From: DATLGB01 sp037724045
GTDB taxonomy: Bacteria > Actinomycetota > Thermoleophilia > Solirubrobacterales > Solirubrobacteraceae
Length of the DNA: 64,000 nt
NCBI GenBank assembly: GCA_037724045.1
Contig: JBBJOW010000012.1
Coordinates: 1 to 64,000 of the forward strand
Direction of reading: 5' to 3'
The notes under the pieces are model-generated. The model had not been told where the DNA came from. It was given only the letters and a program-made list of their open reading frames with translations, and did no database searches. Below, in pieces: positions 39,518-47,073 of the stretch; position 1 is the first letter of the stretch; the number at the start of each line of letters is the position of its first letter. The translations under genes and the position numbers were made by a program.

Positions 39518-40930
39518 GTGCGCCGTCTGCTCGCTCCCCTGGCGATCGCCACCAGCGTCGCCGTCACCCTGCGGGTCGCCTTCGACGCGTGGTATCTGAA
39601 CTACGACGCGCGCTACGCCCTGATCTGGGCGCGGGACGTCACCCGCGGTGTCACTCCGGACTTCGAGGCGCCCTTCGCGCCGACGCCGCATCCGCTCTCG
39701 ACGTTGTGGAGCGTCCTGGCCCTTCCGTTCGGCCAGGGCGGCGAGGCGGTGATCGTGTGGCTGACGCTGCTGGCCTTCGGGCTGCTCGTCTACCTGACCT
39801 ACCGGCTCGGCGCCGAGCTCTTCTCGCCCTGGGCCGGCGCGGTCGCCGCGGTGGTGATCCTCACCCGGCCGGCGATGGTGCGCGACACGCTGCTCGGCTA
39901 CCAGGACATCCCCTTCGCGGCGCTGGTCGTCTTCGCCGCGCTGCTGGAAGCGCGCCGGCCGCGGCGTGGGGCGCCGGTGCTCGCCGTCCTTGCGCTCGCC
40001 GGGCTGCTGCGGCCCGAGGCCTGGGTGCTCGCCGGCCTGTACTGGCTGTATCTGCTCCCCCGCAGCGCGAACGCCGACCGTCTGAAGCTCGCGCTGATCG
40101 TCGCTGCTGCGCCCGTGCTGTGGGCGGTGGTCGACTACGTCGTCACCGGCGACGCCCTGCACTCCCTGCACGGCACCTCGGAGCTGGCCGAGACCAACGA
40201 CCGCCGACGCGACATCGAGGACGCGCCGTACTGGACGGCCAAGTACTTCGGCTTCACGCTGCGCGAGCCGCTGGCCGTCGCCATCCCGATCGGCTTTGCC
40301 CTGGCATGGCGTCAGCGCGCGCGTTTCGGGCGACCGGCGCTGCTCGCGTTGTCCGTCGTCACGGCGATGACCGCCGTGTTCATGATCGGCCCGCTGTTCG
40401 GGCTGCCGCTGATCGGGCGTTACGTGCGCACGCCATCGGTGTTCCTCGCGCTCTTCGCCGGCCTCGCGCTCGCGGGCTGGGCGCTCATCCGTGACGACCG
40501 CGAGCGCCGGGTCTGGCAGGCGCTGGCCGCCGTCGCCGCGATCGCCCTCGCCGTTTTCGTGCCGGCCAACATCGGCCAGCTGCGCGACCTCGAGACCCGC
40601 TTCGACCGCGACGGCGCCTTCTACGCCGACCTGCGCGCGGTCGCGTACGACCCGGACGTCCGCGAGCTCACCGCGCGCTGCGGCCCGCTGCTCGCCGCCG
40701 ATCACCGGCCGATCGCCCATCTGCGCTACTGGCTGGCCACCGACCCCGGCAGCGTCGGCACCGTCGAGGACACCGGCAACCGCACGCCGTCGCTGCTGGT
40801 CAAGCCGCGACGCAGCCGGGAGAGCCGCCTCTTCTTCCGCGGTGAGTTCCCCAGCGTTCCCGTCCCGCCGGGCGCCCGGCGCGTCTACGCGAACTCCTCC
40901 TGGGCGGTGTTCGCCTCGGCGGACTGCTAG
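39518..40930 (+). CDS. GT-C family membrane glycosyltransferase
   Basis: A 470-residue multi-pass protein of the dolichyl-phosphate-mannose/ArnT-like type. The first extracytoplasmic loop after TM1 reads NYDARYALIWARDVTRG, with an Asp where the catalytic DE or DD pair of GT-C enzymes lies. LLGYQDIPFAALVVFAALLE matches the second loop. About 10 membrane segments are followed by a soluble tail (residues 360-470). It probably transfers a sugar from a polyprenyl-phosphate donor. The stop TAG begins a run of short hairpin repeats. Confidence 0.78.
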   Translation: MRRLLAPLAIATSVAVTLRVAFDAWYLNYDARYALIWARDVTRGVTPDFEAPFAPTPHPLSTLWSVLALPFGQGGEAVIVWLTLLAFGLLVYLTYRLGAELFSPWAGAVAAVVILTRPAMVRDTLLGYQDIPFAALVVFAALLEARRPRRGAPVLAVLALAGLLRPEAWVLAGLYWLYLLPRSANADRLKLALIVAAAPVLWAVVDYVVTGDALHSLHGTSELAETNDRRRDIEDAPYWTAKYFGFTLREPLAVAIPIGFALAWRQRARFGRPALLALSVVTAMTAVFMIGPLFGLPLIGRYVRTPSVFLALFAGLALAGWALIRDDRERRVWQALAAVAAIALAVFVPANIGQLRDLETRFDRDGAFYADLRAVAYDPDVRELTARCGPLLAADHRPIAHLRYWLATDPGSVGTVEDTGNRTPSLLVKPRRSRESRLFFRGEFPSVPVPPGARRVYANSSWAVFASADC

Positions 40931-41016
40931 AGCGAAGCGGTTACCGCTGTTAGAGCGAAGCGGTTACCGAGACCCCTTGTGAGACAGCGGGCTGCCTGCG
41001 AAGCGGCAACCGCTGC
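40928..41016. repeat. Short tandem hairpin repeats at the GT-C stop codon
   Basis: TAGAGCGAAGCGGTTACCG occurs at 40928 and 40951 (period 23 bp), with a third, diverged unit near 40998 (GCGAAGCGGCAACCGCTG). Each unit contains the near-palindrome AGCGGTTACCGCT. The first TAG is the stop codon of the GT-C gene. The run leads directly into a family A repeat at 41017. Confidence 0.75.
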
Positions 41017-41184
41017 TAGATGGTTGATTCCACGACCCCGCGGCCCCAGGCACGCCGCTGACGCTTCGCCGGTTCACGCCCGTCCGGTTCGCCCGTACCA
41101 CCGGTACGGGCTTCGCCGGCCGGACGCGCCCGGCTCGGTCATCAGCGCGCCTGGAACCACGGGTCTCGTGGAATCAACCATCTA
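41017..41184. repeat. Family A palindromic repeat, subfamily A2, copy 1
   Basis: A 168 bp element with termini TAGATGGTTGATTCC and GGAATCAACCATCTA. The arms are imperfectly complementary (CCAGGCACGC against GCGCGCCTGG) and the centre is the hairpin CCCGTACCACCGGTACGGG. The right-end TAG (minus strand) is the stop of the ABC ATPase gene. The inner sequence differs from subfamily A1 but is nearly the same as 50890-51060 and 59363-59531. Confidence 0.92.
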
Positions 41185-42003
41185 GATGTCGTCGATGTTC
41201 AGCGACGCGTCGTCGACCAACAGAGCGTCGTCGCCGACCTCGAGGAACGCGTTGTAGGCCTCGACGACCTTCTGGGGCTCGCCTTCCATCTGCAGGACGC
41301 CCGACTCGATCCAGATCGCGCGGTCGCAGAGGTTCTTGATCGCGCCCATCGCGTGGGAGACGAGGATCACCGTGCGGTCCTGCTTGACCAGCTGGCGCAT
41401 CTTGCGCGCGGACTTCTTGCGGAAGCGGCCGTCACCGGTGGACAGCGCCTCGTCGATGAGCAGGATGTCGGGGTCCATGTTGGCGGCCACCGAGAAGGCC
41501 AACCGGCCGTACATGCCCGAGGAGTAGTTGCGCGTCGGCTCATCCATGAACTTCTCGAGGTCCGCGAACTGGACGATCTGGTCGTACTTCTCCTCCATCT
41601 GCTCCTTGGAGAGCCCGGCCGCCAGGCCCCCGAGGATCACGTTGTCGCGGCCCGACAGCTTCTTGTTGAAGCCCACCCCGAGGCTGAGCAGCGTGCTCAC
41701 GTGCCCGGTCGTGGTGACCCGGCCCTCAGTGGGGGGCAGGATGCCGCCGATCACGCGCATGAGCGTCGACTTGCCGGCGCCGTTTGAGCCCACGATGCCG
41801 AGCGACATGCCGTGCGGGACCTCGAAGGAGACGTTCTTGAGCGCCTCCGTCGTCCGCGTCGTGTCCTGACCGTGCCGCACGCGGCGCATCGTCTTGCGCA
41901 CCGTCGGCCGCCGGTCCACCGCGCGCCGGAAGACGACCGAGACGTCCTCGACGATGATGGCCGGGTGATCCTCGCGGCTCTCAGAGACGGACAGCGAACT
42001 CAC
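41182..42003 (-). CDS. Polysaccharide/teichoic acid ABC exporter ATPase (TagH/Wzt-like)
   Basis: A 273-residue ABC ATPase of the polysaccharide-exporter branch: GIVGSNGAGKSTLMRVIGGI (Walker A), the short SSGMYGRLAFSVA signature typical of TagH and Wzt, and DILLIDEALSTGD (Walker B). It lacks the C-terminal glycan-binding domain of Wzt proteins. It overlaps the permease gene by 23 bp. The last gene of a seven-gene minus-strand cluster; its TAG stop belongs to a family A repeat. Confidence 0.92.
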   Translation of the reverse strand: MSSLSVSESREDHPAIIVEDVSVVFRRAVDRRPTVRKTMRRVRHGQDTTRTTEALKNVSFEVPHGMSLGIVGSNGAGKSTLMRVIGGILPPTEGRVTTTGHVSTLLSLGVGFNKKLSGRDNVILGGLAAGLSKEQMEEKYDQIVQFADLEKFMDEPTRNYSSGMYGRLAFSVAANMDPDILLIDEALSTGDGRFRKKSARKMRQLVKQDRTVILVSHAMGAIKNLCDRAIWIESGVLQMEGEPQKVVEAYNAFLEVGDDALLVDDASLNIDDI

Positions 42004-42859
42004 GCTCCCGGGACATGAAGAACAGCGTGCCGACGACGAGCGAGCCGACCGACCAGGCGCCGGCGACCAGCAGGCTGTGCGTCGTGGGGGTGTTGGCGAA
42101 GTAGATCGCCTGCTCCCACGCCGCCATGACCTGCCCGACCGGGTTGACGTCGAGCAGCCACGAGTAGCTTTCGGGAATGCGCGTGGCGAAGTACAGGACG
42201 GGCGACCCGAAGAGCATGCCGCGCAGCACGTAGGGCAGGAAGCTCTTGAGGTCGCGGAAGTACACCTGGACCGCGGCGGCCAGCAGCGCGAGGCCGGTGC
42301 CGAGCATGGTCATCATGGCCAGCAGCACGAGCACCCACAGCGTGTCGACGGCGACCGGCAGGCCGAAGGCGGCGTGGGCGATCAGGTAGAGCGGCACGGT
42401 TGGCAGGAACATCTTCAGCGAGGACACGCAGGCCGACAGCGGCAGCAGCATGCGCGGAAACGAGCTGTTGAGGATCAGCCGGCCGCTGCGGGTCAGCGAG
42501 ATCGCGCCCTCGCGGATCGACGTCGACATGTAGTGGTAGCCGAAGATGCCGGCCAGCAGGTGGGCGAAGACCGCCGGCTCGCGCTCACCGGCGCGGATGA
42601 TGTCGACCAGCACGAAGTAGACGAGGGCGAGCAGGACCGGGTTCAGCACGAGCCAGATCTGACCGAGCACGGTTCCGTACTGCTGCGTGCGCAGCTGCGT
42701 GCGCGAGAGCTCGAGGGCGAACTCGCGGCGGCGCCAGACCTCGCGCAGGTACTCGCGCACGGGCGGGATGCCGGTGACGTGGGGCTCGTAGACGTGCACG
42801 TCGGTCGCCCATGCGGGCGGACGGCTGCGGCGCTGTGGTTTGGTGGTAGGGGTGCTCAT
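41981..42859 (-). CDS. Polysaccharide/teichoic acid ABC exporter permease (TagG/Wzm-like)
   Basis: A 292-residue ABC-2 type permease with six membrane segments. The cytoplasmic N-terminus VREYLREVWRRREFALELSR is followed by GTVLGQIWLVLNPVLLALVY, the conserved start of TagG/Wzm permeases, and FRDLKSFLPYVLRGMLFGSP. Together with the ATPase it should export a lipid-linked glycopolymer. A GT2 gene lies 9 bp upstream. Confidence 0.9.
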   Translation of the reverse strand: MSTPTTKPQRRSRPPAWATDVHVYEPHVTGIPPVREYLREVWRRREFALELSRTQLRTQQYGTVLGQIWLVLNPVLLALVYFVLVDIIRAGEREPAVFAHLLAGIFGYHYMSTSIREGAISLTRSGRLILNSSFPRMLLPLSACVSSLKMFLPTVPLYLIAHAAFGLPVAVDTLWVLVLLAMMTMLGTGLALLAAAVQVYFRDLKSFLPYVLRGMLFGSPVLYFATRIPESYSWLLDVNPVGQVMAAWEQAIYFANTPTTHSLLVAGAWSVGSLVVGTLFFMSREREFAVRL

Positions 42860-42868
42860 GGCGGCTGG

Positions 42869-43744
42869 TCAGGCTATCGGTGGGCGACCGGCGCGCAGCA
42901 TTCTCCACAAAGTCGACACTTTTAGTGGGCGGCGCGGTCCTGCGGAGGACCGGACCCCGTCGCGGTACCCGCGGAAGGCCTCCTTCACCGCTTGCGGCGA
43001 GCGCCGGTAGCGCGGGACGGAGCGTAGGACGAAGCCGCCCACGTAGAGGACGCCCAGCGGCAGCGGGAGGTGGCGCCGTGCGAGCCAGACCCGGTTGCGC
43101 GCCCCGAAGTAGAAGGAGTAGTCGTGCGGCGGGGCGCCCGTGACGGGGTGTAGGACGGCGATGTCGCCCGCGTAGTGGATGTCGTAGCCGGCGTCCATCA
43201 CCCGCCAGCCGAGGTCGACGCCCTCGTGCACGAAGCGAAATGCGGCCGGCCAGCCGCCCACGTCCTCGAACACGCTGCGCCGGATCGCGACCGCGCCCTC
43301 CCAGACGACGGTGATCGGGCTCGGCCGCGTGCGGTCGCCGACCCGCAGGCGCGGCGTCCAGTCGCGCAGTGGCTCCTTCTCGATGCCACCATCCCTGCGC
43401 GGGTCGACGCGCAGCTGAGCCATGCCCAGGCGGGGGTCGGCGGCGAAGCGCGCAGCGACGCGGGCGAGTGCGTCGTCGTCGGCGAGCGAGGCGTCGTCGT
43501 CGAGGAAGAAGAGCAGCTCGCCCCTGACGTGGGGGACGCCGGCGTTGCGGCCGGCGGGAATGCCCTCGTCGACCTCGACGTGCACCCCGCGCGCGCCGGC
43601 CGGCAGGCTCTCGGGCCGCCACCCGTTCCCGACCACGACGACGTCGGTCTCCACGTCGCGCTGACGTAGCAGCGAGCCCAGGCCCAATGCCAGGTCGTCG
43701 GGCTTGTTGCCCGTGGTGAGCAGGATGCAGCCGAACGCGGTCAC
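42869..43744 (-). CDS. GT2-family glycosyltransferase
   Basis: A 291-residue GT-A enzyme: FGCILLTTGNKPDDLALGLG, VVVVGNGW, a donor-binding FLDDDASLADDDAL (DxD) and FRFVHEGVDLGWRVMDAGYD. Near the end is an ARNRVWLARRHLPLPL segment. It probably adds rhamnose-type or similar sugars to the glycopolymer exported by the adjacent transporter. The GTG start overlaps the CDP-alcohol phosphotransferase stop as GTGA. Confidence 0.88.
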   Translation of the reverse strand: MTAFGCILLTTGNKPDDLALGLGSLLRQRDVETDVVVVGNGWRPESLPAGARGVHVEVDEGIPAGRNAGVPHVRGELLFFLDDDASLADDDALARVAARFAADPRLGMAQLRVDPRRDGGIEKEPLRDWTPRLRVGDRTRPSPITVVWEGAVAIRRSVFEDVGGWPAAFRFVHEGVDLGWRVMDAGYDIHYAGDIAVLHPVTGAPPHDYSFYFGARNRVWLARRHLPLPLGVLYVGGFVLRSVPRYRRSPQAVKEAFRGYRDGVRSSAGPRRPLKVSTLWRMLRAGRPPIA

Positions 43745-44499
43745 TTCAGGCGCTCGGAGGTGACGATGGCGGCGAGGTGCCCGACCGCGGTGATGGCGGC
43801 GATCGGCACCAGCGCGATGACCAGGATGCGCGTGCCCTCCTCGCCGGCCTCGTCGACGATCGCCGCAACGAGGGCCAGCAGCGTCAGCTCCATGGCGATG
43901 AAGGCCCGGAAGAGGGGGAAGAACCCGGCGGCGCGCCGCAGCCGCGCGAGCAGGCTGACCTGCGGCGCGGCGGCGGCGGCGGTGTCTTCCGCCTTGGTCC
44001 TGCCCGTCTCCAGCCGCGCGACGGCGACCAGCGCGCTCTCGGCCCGCACGCCGAGCGCGAGCACGGCGGCGACGAGACCGAGCACCGGCTCGTCGCAGCG
44101 GATGCCGAGGGCGATGGGGAACAGGGTCTCGGTGAGGTAGTGGCCGAAGCGATCGAGGTAGATGCCGACGGGCGAGAACTGCCGGCGCCAGCGCGCGAGC
44201 TCGCCGTCGGAGCAGTCGAGCAGGATCTGCACCTGGATGAGCAGGAACGCGCCGATCGCGGCGAGCACGGAGTCGACGGCCAGCAGCCCCGCCGCCGCGA
44301 CGCCGACCGCGATCATGATCCACGTGACGCCGTTGGGGGAGATCGGCGTCGGGATCAACCGTCGCGTCACGTAGGGCGAGAACCGGCGGATGTACAGGCG
44401 GCCCGCCCAGTGCTCGCCGCTGTTGCGCGCGAAGATGGACGGTGGCTGCGTGACCTCCCGCAGCTCAGCGATCGACGGCTTCGCCGAACGTGCGGACAC
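43741..44499 (-). CDS. CDP-alcohol phosphatidyltransferase-like protein, variant motif
   Basis: A 252-residue membrane protein of the CDP-alcohol phosphotransferase family. The active-site motif reads DCSDGELAR (Asp95, Asp98), then GIYLDRFGH, with Asp116. The family motif ends in a fourth Asp (Dx3D), but here position 120 is His. About six membrane segments follow. It would transfer a phospho-alcohol from a CDP donor. The GTG start overlaps the glycerol-1-phosphate dehydrogenase gene by 35 bp. A second family member with a canonical motif is three genes upstream. Confidence 0.83.
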   Translation of the reverse strand: MSARSAKPSIAELREVTQPPSIFARNSGEHWAGRLYIRRFSPYVTRRLIPTPISPNGVTWIMIAVGVAAAGLLAVDSVLAAIGAFLLIQVQILLDCSDGELARWRRQFSPVGIYLDRFGHYLTETLFPIALGIRCDEPVLGLVAAVLALGVRAESALVAVARLETGRTKAEDTAAAAAPQVSLLARLRRAAGFFPLFRAFIAMELTLLALVAAIVDEAGEEGTRILVIALVPIAAITAVGHLAAIVTSERLK

Positions 44500-45505
44500 G
44501 CCTGGCCACCTCCTCCGGCGCCAGCCCGAGCTGCTCGAGGACGGTGAAGCGGTCCGGTCGTGTGTCGGGGGCGGCGACGACGGCCTGGGCGAACTGCTCG
44601 TCGGTCAGGCCGAGCTCGCGATGCGTCTTCGGCAGACCATGCCGGCCGAGGCAATGCTCGAGCGCACCGAACGCGGCGACATCCGCGCGGAGATGGGCGG
44701 TGAACAGCGTCGCCGCGCCCGCGAGCTCCCCGTGGTGCGCGGTGCCGGGGAAGAGGTGGTCGATGGCGTGCAGGATCTCGTGCTCCGCGCCAGAGCAGGG
44801 CCGGGAGGACCCGGCGGTGGCCATCGCCAGCCCTGACAGCACCAGCGCCTCGGCGAGCGCGACGAGGAAGGCGTCGTCGTCGATCGAGTCCGTGCGGTGC
44901 AGGATCGCCATCGCCGCCGTGTGCGCGAAGGTGGCGGCAAGGCCGTCGATGCGCTCGCCGCGCTCGGCCCCCGCGAGGCGCCAGTCCGCCACGGCGCCCA
45001 GATTGGACAGGACGTCCCCGATCCCCGACCGCCGCATGGCGGCCTCCGAGCGGCGCACGTATTCCAGATCGACCATCACCGCGATCGGCATCTGCACGCC
45101 GTACGAGGCCTTGCGCTCGCCGTCGTCCAGCGAGGCGACAGGCGAGGCGATGCCGTCATGGGCCAGCGACGTCGCGACGGCGACCATGGGCAGGCCGGTC
45201 AGCGTGGCGGCGTGCTTGGCGGTGTCGAGCGTCTTGCCGCCCCCGATGCCGACCACGGCGTCGAAGAAGCCACCGCGCAGGCGGTCGGCGAGGTCGCGCG
45301 CCGCCTCGACCGAGCCGCCCTCGATGGTCCAGATCTCCGCGTTGGCCAGTCCGGGGCGGATGGCGGCGGCGAGCTCCTCGCCCAGCCCGGGCCCGACGGC
45401 GACCGCCACGTGGCCGCCGGCGGAGATGCGGCCCTCGGCGAGCAGCGGGGCCAGCGACGCCACCGCGCCGGAACCGATCTCGACCGCCAGCGGCGCGCCG
45501 ATCAT
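44465..45505 (-). CDS. sn-glycerol-1-phosphate dehydrogenase (AraM/EgsA-like)
   Basis: A 346-residue member of the iron-containing alcohol dehydrogenase/G1PDH family. Diagnostic stretches are GIGGGKTLDTAKHAA, the VATSLAHDGIASPVASL loop characteristic of G1P dehydrogenases, and SGAEHEILHAIDHLF with the metal-binding His. It reduces dihydroxyacetone phosphate to sn-glycerol 1-phosphate, the backbone used by archaeal lipids and some bacterial polymers. The start ATG lies 5 bp after the nucleotidyltransferase stop. The context suggests supply of a phosphoglycerol unit. Confidence 0.86.
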   Translation of the reverse strand: MIGAPLAVEIGSGAVASLAPLLAEGRISAGGHVAVAVGPGLGEELAAAIRPGLANAEIWTIEGGSVEAARDLADRLRGGFFDAVVGIGGGKTLDTAKHAATLTGLPMVAVATSLAHDGIASPVASLDDGERKASYGVQMPIAVMVDLEYVRRSEAAMRRSGIGDVLSNLGAVADWRLAGAERGERIDGLAATFAHTAAMAILHRTDSIDDDAFLVALAEALVLSGLAMATAGSSRPCSGAEHEILHAIDHLFPGTAHHGELAGAATLFTAHLRADVAAFGALEHCLGRHGLPKTHRELGLTDEQFAQAVVAAPDTRPDRFTVLEQLGLAPEEVARRVRTFGEAVDR

Positions 45506-45510
45506 GCGGC

Positions 45511-46245
45511 TCAGCAGCGGCACGCGACCTCTCGGGCACGCACGAGGTCGTCGGTGTCGTCGACTTCTATCCACTCGACCACGCCGATCGGCACCGTGCC
45601 GATGCGCCCGCCGCGCTCGGCGTACTCCTGGAAGCCGTCCTCGTAGTAGAGCTGGGGGTCGCGCTCGAAGGTCGTCTGCAGGGCGCTCGCGAGCCGGTCG
45701 GCCGCCGCGGGCTCGATCAGGGTGAGGCCGATGTACTCCCCGACCGCCGTGCGCGGGTCCATCTCCTTGGTGATGCGGGTCAGCAGGCCCTCGCCCGACA
45801 GCTGCACCTTCATCTCCTCTTCCCCGAGCGGTTTCGCGTCGTCGATCGCGATGACGAGATCCGACTGACCCACCGCGTCACGCAGCGCCTCGAAGACCGT
45901 GAGCGGTGCGATGGTGTCGCCGTTGACGAGCACCACGCCCCGCCCGAAGTACTCCCGCGCGCACCAGAGCGAGTACGCGTTGTTCCACGTCTCGGCCTTG
46001 TCGTTGAAGACGAGTTCGAGGGTGACGCCGTGGTCGGCCTCGAGCGCCGCCTTGCGCTCCTCCAGGACGGAGGCCTTGTAGCCCGTGACGACGACGACAT
46101 CGGTCAGCCCCGCGCGGGCGAAATTGGCCAAGGAGAAGTCGAGGATCGTCCGCTCGCCGTCGACGGGCATTAGCGTCTTGGGCAGCGTGTCCGTGTAGGG
46201 CGCCAGGCGACGGCCGGCGCCCGCGGCGAGGACCATGCCGATCAC
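45511..46245 (-). CDS. Sugar/alcohol-phosphate nucleotidyltransferase
   Basis: A 244-residue NTP transferase: VLAAGAGRRLAPYTDTLPKT at the N-terminus (LxxGxGxRL signature), VVLVNGDTIAP (metal Asp), and VEWIEVDDTDDLVRAR at the end, typical of CTP-using LicC/IPCT-like enzymes. It probably makes a CDP-activated alcohol for the adjacent CDP-alcohol phosphotransferases. The GTG start overlaps the upstream gene as GTGA. Whether the substrate is glycerol 1-phosphate, inositol phosphate or another cannot be told. Confidence 0.84.
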   Translation of the reverse strand: MIGMVLAAGAGRRLAPYTDTLPKTLMPVDGERTILDFSLANFARAGLTDVVVVTGYKASVLEERKAALEADHGVTLELVFNDKAETWNNAYSLWCAREYFGRGVVLVNGDTIAPLTVFEALRDAVGQSDLVIAIDDAKPLGEEEMKVQLSGEGLLTRITKEMDPRTAVGEYIGLTLIEPAAADRLASALQTTFERDPQLYYEDGFQEYAERGGRIGTVPIGVVEWIEVDDTDDLVRAREVACRC

Positions 46246-47024
46246 GCGAGCAGCCGGTGGTAGCGCAAGGCGGCGAGTCCGAGCATCACGCAGTACGCGC
46301 CGGCCGGCACGCCGAGGAGGATCCCCGCCGCGGCGATGCCGCCGAACTCGATCGCCCGCTGGGCGGCCGGCAGGACCCACGTCCGGTCACCGTTGGCGAG
46401 GCGGCCCGCGACGACGTACGCGAAGGCCACGGGGCCCCAGGCCAGCAGCACGATGAACGTCGCCTCCGGCGCCGCGAAGGCGGTGACGAGCACCATTACC
46501 GCGAAGCGCTCGCCGATCGGAAAGGTCGACATCCGCTTGATCCACGTGAGCCAGGTCGCGGGCTCGGCGGCCGCCCGCCCGCCCGCCCTCGCCCCTAAGT
46601 CGATCGCGTGCCGCGTGGTCTGAAGGGCGATCGCCGCGCACGCGAGCGCCCATGCGTCGCCCCCGATGGCCAAGCCCGCGTAGATGACGTACTCCTTGCC
46701 GCGGTCGAGCATGCCGTCGAGGTAGGCGCCGCGCGCGGAGAAGGTCCGCGTGTGGCGCGCCAGCTGCCCGTCGACGCAATCGAAGAAGAACGCGAAGTAG
46801 GCGATCACCGCACCGGCGACGTAGCCCTCGCGCTCCCCGGTGGCGAAGGCTGCGGCCGCCCCGACGCCGAGCGCCATCGAGAACGCCGTCACCTGGTCGG
46901 GCTTGAACCCGGCGCGCGCGCACACCCGCGCGACGTGCACGGACGCGGGGGAGACGAAGAAGGTGGTGAAGAAGCCGTCCGCCGGCTTCACGACGGGCGG
47001 CGCGGCTGTCAGGAGGCTCGACAC
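46242..47024 (-). CDS. CDP-alcohol phosphatidyltransferase-like protein, canonical motif
   Basis: A 260-residue membrane protein with the full family motif: DCVDGQLAR (Asp82, Asp85), then GAYLDGMLD (Asp103, Asp107). Several hydrophobic helices follow. It is the first gene of the minus-strand cluster leading to the exporter. It is divergent from the ABC-F gene (49 bp gap). It probably joins a CDP-activated unit to a phospho-acceptor in the membrane. Confidence 0.85.
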   Translation of the reverse strand: MSSLLTAAPPVVKPADGFFTTFFVSPASVHVARVCARAGFKPDQVTAFSMALGVGAAAAFATGEREGYVAGAVIAYFAFFFDCVDGQLARHTRTFSARGAYLDGMLDRGKEYVIYAGLAIGGDAWALACAAIALQTTRHAIDLGARAGGRAAAEPATWLTWIKRMSTFPIGERFAVMVLVTAFAAPEATFIVLLAWGPVAFAYVVAGRLANGDRTWVLPAAQRAIEFGGIAAAGILLGVPAGAYCVMLGLAALRYHRLLA

Positions 47025-47073
47025 CGCGTGGGAGGCTACGAGTCCCGCGGCGCGACCGTACGCTCGGTCGGTC

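Noticed and set aside
43741..47024. Archaeal-type ether lipid pathway suggested by G1P dehydrogenase and CDP-alcohol enzymes
   Set aside because: No GGGP synthase, DGGGP synthase or prenyl reductase is in the window; the exporter and GT2 point to a glycopolymer instead.
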